Below, one piece after another: positions 35,325 through 45,574 of a stretch of 64,000 nt of DNA (position 1 is the first letter of the stretch; every line of letters starts with the position of its first letter). The notes beneath the pieces were generated by a model that had not been told where the DNA came from, made no database searches, and saw only the letters and a program-made list of their open reading frames with translations. This stretch comes from an uncultured archaeon (GTDB lineage Archaea; Nanobdellota; Nanobdellia; Pacearchaeales; GW2011-AR1): NCBI GenBank assembly GCA_902385625.1, contig CABMGE010000024.1, forward strand, positions 1-64,000, given 5' to 3'. The position numbers and the translations under genes are program-made.

Positions 35325-37610
35325 ATGCTGTTTAAACCAAATACTCCGTTGTATTCATATGAAATAGCAAGAGAAGAGGGAAATCAAGTATTGTATGTTA
35401 ACTATCTCGGAGCCCCATATGTCCCAAATATAGCAGAAAATCCTGATGTAATGGCAAGGGCAATTGACTTTTTAGTAGAGACCTCAAATATTTCAAGAAT
35501 TGTTTTTGTGCAACAAAGAAACTACAATTATGGCTCTTCAGAAGTTTTTTTAATGCAGGAAATTGCCAACCTTTATGTATACCTTTCAAAGCAAGAAAAA
35601 ATACTTTCTCCAGTAAAACTGTCTATTCAAAATTCCCAATATACCAGTCAAAGATATAATGACATGAGTTACATCTTAATGGTATTAAAAAGAGATCCAA
35701 TTGCCTGCCTCTTTGAATTAAATCGATTTATCAAGCAGGAGAAAACTAACTTTGAGTCTACTTCTGAAGATCTAAAAACAGATCAACTAAGTTATATAAG
35801 GCTAATGGAAAAAGTCCAGTCCCTTTTGCAGAATACAAAAATAATAAAAGAGGCAGAAAAATATTTCTCAGATTATAGCTTTGGAAAAAGAGAGCTTTAT
35901 AGCAAATTTTTAAGAGCAGATATAATTCCAAACTTCACATTCACAAGACTAGTAGCTTCTATTCCAAGCGATAGTGAAATGATCTCTCAATATGAAATTG
36001 GAGAGGGATATGATAGATCCGTGGTTACTATTTTAAAAAGAAGAGAAGATGCAAAATATCTCTATCATTTAATGCCTCCCGAATATTCTTTAGACGAAGA
36101 TAAACAAAATTTATTAAATCTTGCAAGAAATGTTTTAATTGAACATCAACCAAAAGCAGAGGAATTCACAGATCCTGAAAAAACAAGACAAGTATTCTTA
36201 AATGTCTCCAAAGATCTATTAAGGGATCTCGGAGAGACTAAAAAAGTAAAACTAGATTATGATGAAATTAACCAGCTTGCAACAATTTTAGTAAGGCACA
36301 CAATTGGATTTGGATTAATAGAGATAATATTGCAGGATAAAAATATACAGGATGTTGTATTAAATGCTCCCATTTCAATGAATCCGGTTTTTCTAAGGCA
36401 TCAGGAATTTGACGAATGTATAACTAATATAATTCCAAGTAAAGAAGATGGAGATTCATGGGCTGCAAAATTTAGAATGATCTCAGGAAGACCACTTGAT
36501 GAAGCAAACCCTATTCTTGATACAGATTTAGCACTAGGAAATATAAGGGCCAGAATTGCAGTAATTCATCAGCCACTTTCTCCAAATGGTCTTGCATATG
36601 CAATAAGAAGACATAGAGAAGAGCCCTGGACCTTGCCATTATTTATAAAAAACAAGATGTTGAATAGTTTTTCAGCAGGCCTTTTTAGCTTTTTAATTGA
36701 TGGAGCAAGAACACTTCTTGTTGCAGGAACAAGGTCTAGTGGAAAAACCTCTTTACTAGGAAGCCTGATGCTAGAGATAATGCCAAAATATAGAATAATT
36801 GTTTTAGAAGATACACTAGAACTTCCAGTTGATGCAATAAGAAAACTAAAATATGATATTATAAGAATGAAAGTACGAAGCAGTTTATTAAAAACAAGTA
36901 CTGAGGTGGTAGCAGATGAAGGAATAAGAACTTCTTTAAGACTTGGAGACAGCAGCCTTATAGTTGGAGAAGTAAGAAGTCTGGAAGCCAAGGCATTGTA
37001 TGAAGCAATGAGAGTTGGAGCACTTGCAAATGTTGTTGCAGGTACTATTCACGGCGCATCTCCTTATGGAGTTTTTGATAGAGTAGTAAATGATTTAGAA
37101 GTTCCAGTTACAAGTTTTAAAGCAACTGATTGCGTTATTGTTGCAAACCCTATAAAAACACCTGATGGGCTTAAATCAGTAAGAAGAGTACTTCAATTAA
37201 CAGAAGTAAGAAAACACTGGACAAAAGATCCAGAAGAAGAAGGCGGGTTTGTTAACTTGCTAAAATATAATATTGAAAAAGATGAATTAGAGCCTACAGA
37301 GGAATTAATAAATGGAGACTCAGAAATAATAAAAGATATTGCTGCAGGAGTAAAAGGATGGGCAGGAGATTGGGATGCAGTTTATGATAATATTGTTCTT
37401 AGGGGAAAAATAAAACAAGAAATATTAGATATCTCTATGAAATTGGGAATGCCTGAAATTCTAGAAGCCCCATTTAATTCAATTTCAAATAATATGTTTC
37501 ATCAGTTTTCAAAAGAAGTTCAAGAAGAGGTAGGAATCCCTATTGGAGAAAAAGTCTTTCCTCTCTGGCAGGATTGGTTAAAAGAAACCATAAGAGCAAA
37601 AAGGTTTTAA
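35325..37610 (+). CDS. type IV pilus/secretion ATPase (GspE/TadA/FlaI-like)
   Basis: Walker A VAGTRSSGKTSLLGSL, LEDTLELPV, VGEVRSLEAKALYEAMRVGALANVVAGTIHG. Confidence 0.9.
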   Translation: MLFKPNTPLYSYEIAREEGNQVLYVNYLGAPYVPNIAENPDVMARAIDFLVETSNISRIVFVQQRNYNYGSSEVFLMQEIANLYVYLSKQEKILSPVKLSIQNSQYTSQRYNDMSYILMVLKRDPIACLFELNRFIKQEKTNFESTSEDLKTDQLSYIRLMEKVQSLLQNTKIIKEAEKYFSDYSFGKRELYSKFLRADIIPNFTFTRLVASIPSDSEMISQYEIGEGYDRSVVTILKRREDAKYLYHLMPPEYSLDEDKQNLLNLARNVLIEHQPKAEEFTDPEKTRQVFLNVSKDLLRDLGETKKVKLDYDEINQLATILVRHTIGFGLIEIILQDKNIQDVVLNAPISMNPVFLRHQEFDECITNIIPSKEDGDSWAAKFRMISGRPLDEANPILDTDLALGNIRARIAVIHQPLSPNGLAYAIRRHREEPWTLPLFIKNKMLNSFSAGLFSFLIDGARTLLVAGTRSSGKTSLLGSLMLEIMPKYRIIVLEDTLELPVDAIRKLKYDIIRMKVRSSLLKTSTEVVADEGIRTSLRLGDSSLIVGEVRSLEAKALYEAMRVGALANVVAGTIHGASPYGVFDRVVNDLEVPVTSFKATDCVIVANPIKTPDGLKSVRRVLQLTEVRKHWTKDPEEEGGFVNLLKYNIEKDELEPTEELINGDSEIIKDIAAGVKGWAGDWDAVYDNIVLRGKIKQEILDISMKLGMPEILEAPFNSISNNMFHQFSKEVQEEVGIPIGEKVFPLWQDWLKETIRAKRF

Positions 37611-38005
37611 GAAATTAGTTGAATCGTTAATTTATTTATTTTATCTGCAACTATCTCAAAATTATCCCTGTATTCTTGAACTCTTCCAGTTATAATAATT
37701 TTATCAAATTTTCTTAACCCTCTACCTTCCCCATTCTCAACAAAAACACTAATATTTCCAGTTTCATCACAAACATTCAACAGTTGGAAGCCAGATTTAT
37801 CACTAGATAACCTTGAAATTTCTCCAACAATTTTAACATTTAAATTAAGAGAATCATAATCAATCTCATTAATTTTCATTATTTTCGGTTCTGTACTAAA
37901 ATATAAAAAAATAATTAAACAAATTCCAATTAAAAACACTACAAGAGAGATTATTAAAAGAAGTTTATTGCCCATTTTAACTATTATAAAAGGTGTTATA
38001 GTCAA
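37607..38005 (-). CDS. membrane-anchored OB-fold nucleic acid-binding-like protein
   Basis: N-terminal TM, then VKIVGEISRLSSDKSGFQLLNVCDETGNISVFV...DKIIITGRVQEYRDNFEIVADKI (tRNA_anti-like OB fold). Confidence 0.6.
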   Translation of the reverse strand: MTITPFIIVKMGNKLLLIISLVVFLIGICLIIFLYFSTEPKIMKINEIDYDSLNLNVKIVGEISRLSSDKSGFQLLNVCDETGNISVFVENGEGRGLRKFDKIIITGRVQEYRDNFEIVADKINKLTIQLIS

Positions 38006-38105
38006 AGATATTTATATTTTCCCAGTTTATCTTTGAATATTTAGGGAAAGAATTGTCTCTTTTACTATACATAACTTTTAATAAGTTTTTATTTATAGTA
38101 AGAAG

Positions 38106-39758
38106 ATGCCAGATAAAGTTCTAAAAACAATAAAGCCTAGAAAATACCAGCAGGAAATATATGAAAACTGCAAAGACAAAAACTGTCTGGTAGTCCTGCC
38201 TACCGGAATAGGAAAAACACTAGTTGCCCTGATGCTCTCAATATATACCCAAAAAAAGTTTCCAGGAACAAAAACCCTTTTTCTCGCTCCAACAAGGCCT
38301 CTTGCAGAGCAACATCTGGCATATTTTAAAAAACATCTTCCAGAATTATTTGCAGAACTTATCTTATTTACCGGAAAAATAGAGGCAGAAAAAAGAGAAG
38401 AACTCTGGCAAAATTCAGATATAATATTTTCAACTCCTCAGTGTATTGCAAATGATTTAAAAAATGGATTATATGACCTGGGAGAAGTTACGCTTTTAAT
38501 AGAGGATGAATGTCATAGATGCCTAAAAAATTATTCTTACACATATATTGCAGAAAAATATAAAAAACAGGGAAAAAATCCTCAGATCCTAGGACTTACA
38601 GCATCACCAGGAACAGATAGAAAAACAATAGAACAAATTGCAAAAAATCTGGGAATAGAGTCTATTGAAATAAGAACCAGGGAAAGCGAAGATGTAAAAG
38701 AATATCTTCAGGAACTAGAGTTTGAAGTAATAAAACTAGATTTCCCAATAGAATTAAGAGAAATAACCAGCATTATAAAAAATCTATATCAGAAAAAAAT
38801 AGAAGAACTAAAAAATAGAAAACTCTTGTTTGAACCCCCTACAAAAACAAATATACTCAAACTTCAAGGAAGGATAATGGGTTCTATTTCTTCTGGAAAT
38901 AAAAATTTTAATATGCTCATGGGTGCAAGCGCATGTGCCCAGGCAATAAAACTCTCGCATTTAATAGAACTTCTAGAAACTCAAACAGTTTATTCATCAA
39001 TAGCTTATATCAAATCCATGTTTGAACAAGCTAATCAAAACAAGTCTAAAGCTGTAAAAAATATAACAAAAAATCCAGAATTTAACCAGGCATATGTTAA
39101 ATTAAGCGAACTTATTGCAAAAAATATAGAACATCCAAAACTAAATGAAGTTAAAAATATAGTTAAAAACTCAATATGCGAAAATCAGAAAAATAAAACT
39201 ATTGTATTTTCACAATATAGAGATACTGTAATAAAAATATCAAAAACTCTAAATGAAATTCCAGGAATAAATGCAAAAGTATTTGTAGGCCAAGCCAAAG
39301 GAAAAGGAGAAAATAATCCTGGCCTGACTCAAAAAGAACAGCAGGAGATAATGGATGAGTTTAGGCAAGGCAAAGTCAATGTAATTGTAGCAACAAGCAT
39401 TGGAGAAGAGGGACTCGACATTCCAGAAGTCAATTCAGTTATTTTTTATGAGCCAATTCCAAGTGCAATAAGAAAAATACAAAGAGCAGGACGTACAGCA
39501 CGCTTAATGAAGGGAAAATTAATAATACTCATGACAAAAGAAACATTAGATGAAATATTTTATTATGCATCAAGAGCCAAGGAAAAAAGAATGTATTCTT
39601 CTCTTGAAAGCATAAAAAAGGATCTGGATAGTGGAAAATCAATTTATGAAAAAGAGAATCAAACAGAGTTGAAAGAATTTAAAAAAGAAGTGAATAATAC
39701 AAAAAAACAAACCGAGTTCATAGAAAAAGACAAGACCAAACAAAAAACATTGTTATAA
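38106..39758 (+). CDS. Hef/MPH1-family SF2 helicase (stand-alone)
   Basis: PTGIGKTLVAL, IEDECHR, LTASPG, ATSIGEEGLDIPEVN, QRAGRTAR. Confidence 0.88.
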   Translation: MPDKVLKTIKPRKYQQEIYENCKDKNCLVVLPTGIGKTLVALMLSIYTQKKFPGTKTLFLAPTRPLAEQHLAYFKKHLPELFAELILFTGKIEAEKREELWQNSDIIFSTPQCIANDLKNGLYDLGEVTLLIEDECHRCLKNYSYTYIAEKYKKQGKNPQILGLTASPGTDRKTIEQIAKNLGIESIEIRTRESEDVKEYLQELEFEVIKLDFPIELREITSIIKNLYQKKIEELKNRKLLFEPPTKTNILKLQGRIMGSISSGNKNFNMLMGASACAQAIKLSHLIELLETQTVYSSIAYIKSMFEQANQNKSKAVKNITKNPEFNQAYVKLSELIAKNIEHPKLNEVKNIVKNSICENQKNKTIVFSQYRDTVIKISKTLNEIPGINAKVFVGQAKGKGENNPGLTQKEQQEIMDEFRQGKVNVIVATSIGEEGLDIPEVNSVIFYEPIPSAIRKIQRAGRTARLMKGKLIILMTKETLDEIFYYASRAKEKRMYSSLESIKKDLDSGKSIYEKENQTELKEFKKEVNNTKKQTEFIEKDKTKQKTLL

Positions 39759-39796
39759 TAAATAAACAATTTAAATTCACTTAAAGGTCATTTAAA

Positions 39797-40459
39797 ATGT
39801 TTCATAATATATTTGAAGATGTAAAAAAAGAGAAGAAAAAAGCCAAAATAGAAATAATAGCAGATATTCATGAAAAAAATTCAATGGTTCTTTCAGAATT
39901 AAAATCAAATGAAGATATTGATCTAAAAATTAATTCTCTTCCAATTGGAGACTACCTGATAGGAGAGGTAATAATCGAAAGAAAAACAATAAATGATCTT
40001 ACCTCATCCTTGTTAACTAAAAGAATATTTGAACAGTTATATCAAATGGAACAATACGAACAAAAAATTTTAATTATAGAAGGAAAAATAGAGAATTTGT
40101 ATATAAAAATAAATCCCAATATAATCCGGGGATTTATTTTATCAATAATCTCCAAGAATAAAATCCCAATTATTTTCACAATAAATCCTAAAGACACCTC
40201 TGACTATTTAGCGACCCTTGCAAAAAGGCAAATAAAATCGAAAACTGCTTTTTCATTGCACTCAAAAATACCTAAAACCGTTCAGGGACAAAAACAATAT
40301 ATTTTAGAATCATTTCCAGAAATAGGTCCAAAAAAAGCAGTGCTTTTATTGCGCAGATTTAATTCACTAAATAATACTTTTAATGCATCTGAAGAAGAAT
40401 TAAAAAATATTCTGAAGGGAAACGCTAAAAAATTTAAAGAAATTTTAAATAGCCCTTAA
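39797..40459 (+). CDS. ERCC4/XPF-type nuclease with HhH domain (stand-alone)
   Basis: GDYLIGEVIIERKTINDL nuclease motif; FPEIGPKKAVLLLRRF HhH. Confidence 0.85.
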   Translation: MFHNIFEDVKKEKKKAKIEIIADIHEKNSMVLSELKSNEDIDLKINSLPIGDYLIGEVIIERKTINDLTSSLLTKRIFEQLYQMEQYEQKILIIEGKIENLYIKINPNIIRGFILSIISKNKIPIIFTINPKDTSDYLATLAKRQIKSKTAFSLHSKIPKTVQGQKQYILESFPEIGPKKAVLLLRRFNSLNNTFNASEEELKNILKGNAKKFKEILNSP

Positions 40460-41309
40460 ATTTCAGTTCATCTGAATGAAAAGATCTATTGCATCTAGTA
40501 CACTCATAACCATGCGAATTTTCAGAAAAATGTTTTATTACTGAAGAAACCTTATCATCAATATTAGACAAACAATCAGATTCAGGACAAAAAAGAATTC
40601 CTTCAAGTAAACTTGGAATTTGAAGATTTAATTTTCCATTAACTCTCCCATTCCTAATTGTGCTCACTGTTGCACCCTCTGCATAAAAAGCAACAGAATT
40701 TAGCTCTTTATTAGAAAGTTCATAACCTTCAATTTTTAAAACCCCTTTTTTTCCAAATTTCCTGCTGCCAAAATTATCTCCCAAAGAAACAACTGCAGAA
40801 TAGTCTGGCTGGTTTATTCCAAGTATATCTGCAAGTTTCCATACTTTTCCAGCAGGAATATGATCAATAACAGTTCCATTGCTTATATGCCCCAAAATTC
40901 TTTTCTCGTCTCTAGGCTGCTGATTAAAATATATTTCCAGTCCCCTTTCATTTTGATTTGTAGTGTGTTGAGGAATTGCTTCGCTGGCAGATCTGATCAT
41001 ATGCTCTGGAATTCCGCCAGAAGTGGAATAATAGCCAAGATCAATTGAATAAAAATCAGATGCAGTTTCTAAAAATGACCTGACTTGTGGAATAGTTTTC
41101 TCTCTTGCATGAAAAAACTGTCCTTGTTCTTCAAAAGCAGCTACAAGCAACCGATGAAACAGTTCAACATTACTGCGATCTCCATCTTTAGAACTATAAA
41201 CATCAACAACAACAGGAGGAATTCTTTTGCCAGCGAGTTCATACACAATTTGTCTTGCAAATCCCTCTAAGGATTCTTTATTAATGGGAAATTTTTTAGG
41301 AGCATCCAT
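40434..41309 (-). CDS. aspartate carbamoyltransferase regulatory subunit (PyrI)-like domain with ~130 aa N-terminal extension
   Basis: GTVIDHIPAGKVWKLADILGI...CPESDC...CTRC correspond to PyrI allosteric and zinc domains; N-terminal part unassigned. Confidence 0.75.
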   Translation of the reverse strand: MDAPKKFPINKESLEGFARQIVYELAGKRIPPVVVDVYSSKDGDRSNVELFHRLLVAAFEEQGQFFHAREKTIPQVRSFLETASDFYSIDLGYYSTSGGIPEHMIRSASEAIPQHTTNQNERGLEIYFNQQPRDEKRILGHISNGTVIDHIPAGKVWKLADILGINQPDYSAVVSLGDNFGSRKFGKKGVLKIEGYELSNKELNSVAFYAEGATVSTIRNGRVNGKLNLQIPSLLEGILFCPESDCLSNIDDKVSSVIKHFSENSHGYECTRCNRSFHSDELKFKGYLKFL

Positions 41310-41416
41310 TAAAATATAATTTGCTTTTTTTTATTTATAAACAAGCATACACTGGAAAATAATCAATATAATGCAACAAGCTTATAAACCTAGATTTTCT
41401 TTCTTAACTATATTTT

Positions 41417-41959
41417 TTATTTTATTAAATTGTATTCTTCTAAATCAGTATAAGTTGGTCCTTCAGGCAATAGTTCTGACTTTTTTAAAACAAATTTATC
41501 AACTATAAATCTTATTTTTCTTGGTTTAACGCTTTCAAGATATTCAAGTAATCCCTTTTTATCCCTAACATTTTTTACTCTTGCAATAGTAATATGACTC
41601 ATAAACCTTTCTTCAGGTTCAAAAATATCTTTTAGTTTTTGATCAATTTCTTTTTGAAGAAGAAAAACTCCTCTTCCGCGAAGTTCAACCCAAATGATTT
41701 TAATAAAATCCCTTGAAAAAACTCCTGCATCTCCAAGTTCGCATTCAAAACTGGAGAGTTTTATATCTGCCAGTCTTTTTTTGACCTCTTCAACTTTTTC
41801 ATCAGGAATCTCTCCTAAAAATTTCAAGGTCAAATGTAGATTCATGCTTTCAGTAAGTTTTCCAGTAAATAATGTCTTCTTCCATATAGTTTTTTGTATT
41901 TTTTCTATCTCGGAAATAATTTCATAAGGTAAATCAAGTGCAATAAAAACACGAGCCAT
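41417..41959 (-). CDS. thpR: RNA 2',3'-cyclic phosphodiesterase (ThpR/LigT)
   Basis: MARVFIALDLP, HLTLKFLG and HITIARV HxTx motifs. Confidence 0.88.
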   Translation of the reverse strand: MARVFIALDLPYEIISEIEKIQKTIWKKTLFTGKLTESMNLHLTLKFLGEIPDEKVEEVKKRLADIKLSSFECELGDAGVFSRDFIKIIWVELRGRGVFLLQKEIDQKLKDIFEPEERFMSHITIARVKNVRDKKGLLEYLESVKPRKIRFIVDKFVLKKSELLPEGPTYTDLEEYNLIK

Positions 41960-41960
41960 T

Positions 41961-42755
41961 CTAAATCATCTCACTAAGAAGTTTTGCCCCAAGTTTGACA
42001 GTCATGCCGTTAATGTCTTTGAGGGAATTTATTTCAACAATATCTGCTCCTCGAAAATTATTAAGTAAAACTAACCGTTTAATAAAGTAGATTAAATCCC
42101 TGCTGCTAATTCCACCTGTTTCAGGATTTGAAACTCCTGGAGCATAAGCAGGATCAACACAATCCATATCAATACTTACATAAAATCCAGTTGATTTTCT
42201 TGCTCTCTCCATTACAATATCACATACTCCATCAATTTCAAACTGCAAAACATCCATTTTAATAAGAGTTATCCTATTCTCTTTTAAAAAATCCAATTCT
42301 TCTTTTAAGTATCTCCGGACACCAATCAAAACAATCTTTTCAGGATTAAACCAACCTCCCTCAACAAGCTTCCTCAACCACCCTATGCTATCAGGAGACT
42401 TCCCAGATTCCTTACAGTCCAAATGTGCATCAAAAATAATTAGCAAAGGATCAAGCTCTATTTTCTTAAATGCCCGAGCTATAGAAAAACTTATTGAATG
42501 ATCTCCTCCTAAAAAAAATGATTTGAAATTCCTTCCAAAAGCCTCCTTTGAGTTTTCAAAAATTAAATGATTCGCCTCTTCAATATTATCTGAATTAACA
42601 TGTATCTCTGAAAGATTCAGTTTATCAAATTCAACTATCTTCCCTTTTTCATTAATTTCTATTTCTTTTAAGGATTTCAAAATTTCAACAGGAGATTTTT
42701 CGCATCCCTTTTTCCCATCCGGAGAGTTTATGAGTTTTACACTTATTATTTGCAT
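41961..42755 (-). CDS. arginase/agmatinase family protein
   Basis: FLGGDHSISF, FDAHLDCKE, SIDMDCVDPAYAPGVSNPETGG. Confidence 0.87.
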   Translation of the reverse strand: MQIISVKLINSPDGKKGCEKSPVEILKSLKEIEINEKGKIVEFDKLNLSEIHVNSDNIEEANHLIFENSKEAFGRNFKSFFLGGDHSISFSIARAFKKIELDPLLIIFDAHLDCKESGKSPDSIGWLRKLVEGGWFNPEKIVLIGVRRYLKEELDFLKENRITLIKMDVLQFEIDGVCDIVMERARKSTGFYVSIDMDCVDPAYAPGVSNPETGGISSRDLIYFIKRLVLLNNFRGADIVEINSLKDINGMTVKLGAKLLSEMI

Positions 42756-42825
42756 GAGTCTATTATCCCAAATCTATATATAACCTTTTTCCTTATTTAA
42801 TTAGGGTTTTGAAAGGAGGTTTAAA

Positions 42826-43026
42826 ATGAAAAAAAGTATTTTAGATTGGATTGCATTAATCCTCGTAATAATTGGCGGGCTTAATTGGGGACTAGTTGCA
42901 ATTAATCCTTCATATGATGTAGTTGCCATGATTGGCGGAGGAATGACTGGAATGATTGCAAGAATCATCTATGCATTAGTAGGACTTGCTGCATTATATG
43001 CAATTTATTATCTATTTAAGGAATAA
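42826..43026 (+). CDS. DUF378 family small membrane protein
   Basis: LDWIALILVIIGGLNWGLVAI; strong SD GAAAGGAGGT upstream. Confidence 0.78.
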   Translation: MKKSILDWIALILVIIGGLNWGLVAINPSYDVVAMIGGGMTGMIARIIYALVGLAALYAIYYLFKE

Positions 43027-43080
43027 ATAGAAAAAGATAATTTTTTTATTTTTTTTAAATTAAAATCCATTTACGAAAAA

Positions 43081-44277
43081 TTAGTCTGGAAGTAAAGCAA
43101 CAAAACTATATCCTTTAAGATCACTTAATTTTTTTACTTCTTCTAGTTTAACCTTGTTAATGCAAGATTCATAGTCATAATAATTTTCTGCGTTCCCACC
43201 AAGTTCTTCCTGCAATAGATCAATCATTGTTGAATCGCACTTTTCGCGATTGATTTGTTTAAGACCTATTAAAGTTTCTTTTGCTTCATCAAGATCTTTT
43301 TGCTTCAAGTCGCTCATTTTTTTTATTTCCTTTAAAACTATCTTCTTAACTTCATCAACTTTCTCCTTGACAGTCCCAGAATAAATTATCTCATAAGAAT
43401 AATCTCTTGATTGTTCAAGATTGGTTTTGATTGCATAACAAAGCCCTCTTTTTTCCCTAACTTCCTGAAATAACCTGCTGCTCATCCCGCCCCCCAAAAT
43501 AGAATCAAAAATTTCTGCAGCATATCTATTTTTGTCAGTTAACTTCGGCATATGAAACCCAATAACTTCGTGGGCCTGATCAATACCTTTTCTTTTTTCA
43601 ATTACCTCTCCGTTTTTATTAGTTATCGGAATTGAATTTATTTTTTTATTTACTTTTGGAAATTTATTTGCTTCTGCTAAAACCTCTTCCCAATCTGTCT
43701 TTCCAACAGCACAAAAGATCATATTATTTGTTGAGTAAATAGAATTAAATAACTCCAAAACTTTTTCACGAGATAGTTTGGAAACAGTTTCAAGTGTTCC
43801 TGCAACAGACATATTAAAAGGGGAATTATATAAATTTTCTTTTATCTTTTCCATAACATAACTCAAGGGGTTGTCATGATACATTTTTATCTCTTCAAGT
43901 ATCACTTTCCTTTCCCTTTCTAAAGCCTCTTTTTCAAACAAAGGATTAAGAACTAAATCCCTGGATATATCTGCTCCGAGATTAAAATATTTGCTAGGAA
44001 GTTTATTCCAATAACAAGTAATCTCTTCTCCAGTAAATGCATTTATTATTCCTCCTTTTCCTTCTATCTCGCGTGGAATTTCCACAACATCACGATTTTT
44101 AGTTCCCTTAAAAACAAGATGTTCAATAAAATGTGAAATTCCTTTTATCTTAAAGTCCTCGTATTGTGCACCAAATTTGACTGCAGAAGAAACAGCAACA
44201 ACAGGTATATCTCTTTTTTCAAACAATACAGTTATTCCGTTATCAAGTCTTTGCCGATTAAATTCAACTTCCTTCAT
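43081..44277 (-). CDS. M16 family zinc peptidase
   Basis: HFIEHLVFKGT (HxxEH) and GGGMSSRLFQEVREKRGLCYAI. Confidence 0.9.
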   Translation of the reverse strand: MKEVEFNRQRLDNGITVLFEKRDIPVVAVSSAVKFGAQYEDFKIKGISHFIEHLVFKGTKNRDVVEIPREIEGKGGIINAFTGEEITCYWNKLPSKYFNLGADISRDLVLNPLFEKEALERERKVILEEIKMYHDNPLSYVMEKIKENLYNSPFNMSVAGTLETVSKLSREKVLELFNSIYSTNNMIFCAVGKTDWEEVLAEANKFPKVNKKINSIPITNKNGEVIEKRKGIDQAHEVIGFHMPKLTDKNRYAAEIFDSILGGGMSSRLFQEVREKRGLCYAIKTNLEQSRDYSYEIIYSGTVKEKVDEVKKIVLKEIKKMSDLKQKDLDEAKETLIGLKQINREKCDSTMIDLLQEELGGNAENYYDYESCINKVKLEEVKKLSDLKGYSFVALLPD

Positions 44278-44331
44278 TTTTCACCTTAATAGGTATAGAA
44301 CATGAATTTGATTAATAAACCTTTGTGAAAG

Positions 44332-45408
44332 TTAAATCTTCCAAACCCCATTTTCCTGTACGATTTTTCCATCCAAAAGAATCTTTGCCTTGTGCATGTC
44401 TTTTACAATATCCCAATGAAGAGCAGAATCATTCCCGCCACCATTCTGGCGATATGCCATTCCAAGTGCAAGATGAATTGTTCCGCTTATTTTTTCGTCA
44501 AAAAGTAAATCCTTTGTAAATCTATTTATTTTAGGGTTGCACCCAATCCCAAATTCTCCAATATAGCAAGAATTTTTATCTGTATTAATCATTTCTTTTA
44601 AAAAATCTTCATTTTTGCTCGATTTTGACTCAATAATTTTGCCTTTTTCAAATACAAGATAAACATCAGTTACTTCTTTCCCATCACGTATTGCAGGATA
44701 TTCAAATTTTATCCACCCTTCAAGACTTTCACGCAAAGGAGCCATAAAAATTTCTCCACCAGGCATATTTTCCTCGCCTTTATCCGCGATTGAGTTTTTT
44801 CCACTAATGGAAAATTTTAAATCAACATTTTCCCCAATCAAGTGAACCTTCTTTCCTTTTTCAAAAATTCTATTAATCTGATCAAGTCTTTTTCCAAACT
44901 TTTTCCAATCAATTAAGCAGGCATTATAAACAAAATTTTCATATTCATTTAAAGACATTTCAGCATCTTGTGCAAGAGATATGCAAGGATAAGCAATACT
45001 AACGCGCCTTATTTTTTCAGGAGTATTCACAATATAATCTGAAATAGGATGAGTTACTTTTGCACGAGCACGCATTTTTTTTGGATCAGCACTTGTAAGT
45101 TCTCTTGTATTTAAATCACTTGAAACACCTATGTATGCCTGGCAATCTTTGACTGTATCCATCCAATATTGCGGAAAAAAATTAATCTGGTCTAAATTTG
45201 CATATTTGTAAAAAAAATTATTTATATCAGGTAAGTTTACACGAACAATAGGTATTGCTTTTTGTAAGATTATTTCCTTGTATAATTCAACTAAGAAAGG
45301 TATTGATTCGCTGCCTCCAGAAATAATTACTTTTTCTCCAGGTTTAACATGAACACTGTATCTAACTGCAAGTTGTGCAAGTTTTCGAGTCCTAAGATCA
45401 GTCGGCAT
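44332..45408 (-). CDS. M29 family aminopeptidase
   Basis: VKPGEKVIISGG..., MPGGEIFMAPLRESLEGWI, IGEFGIGCNPKI, HLALGMAY. Confidence 0.83.
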   Translation of the reverse strand: MPTDLRTRKLAQLAVRYSVHVKPGEKVIISGGSESIPFLVELYKEIILQKAIPIVRVNLPDINNFFYKYANLDQINFFPQYWMDTVKDCQAYIGVSSDLNTRELTSADPKKMRARAKVTHPISDYIVNTPEKIRRVSIAYPCISLAQDAEMSLNEYENFVYNACLIDWKKFGKRLDQINRIFEKGKKVHLIGENVDLKFSISGKNSIADKGEENMPGGEIFMAPLRESLEGWIKFEYPAIRDGKEVTDVYLVFEKGKIIESKSSKNEDFLKEMINTDKNSCYIGEFGIGCNPKINRFTKDLLFDEKISGTIHLALGMAYRQNGGGNDSALHWDIVKDMHKAKILLDGKIVQENGVWKI

Positions 45409-45574
45409 TTTATTTAAGCTTTAATTTAATTTCTCAGAATAAGTCTGAGGATAACACCTCAAAAAAGATTTAGTTCTTTTCAAACTAAACCCTTTTGTTT
45501 AAGTAAAATGAAGTCCTTTTTAAAGATTACTAGCATTCAAAGATATCAATAAAAAAATAAAAAATAAAAAGAAA

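Noticed and set aside
39774-39786. AAATTCACTTAAA upstream of XPF-like gene as another ATTCACT hairpin
   Set aside because: Loop core matches but there is only a short AT stem (TTTA/TAAA) and no outer TTTTA/TAAAA arm; may be chance.
45430-45520. Several short inverted repeats between the M29 peptidase and 45575..45946
   Set aside because: Short stems (4-7 bp) of different sequences without recurrence elsewhere; insufficient support.
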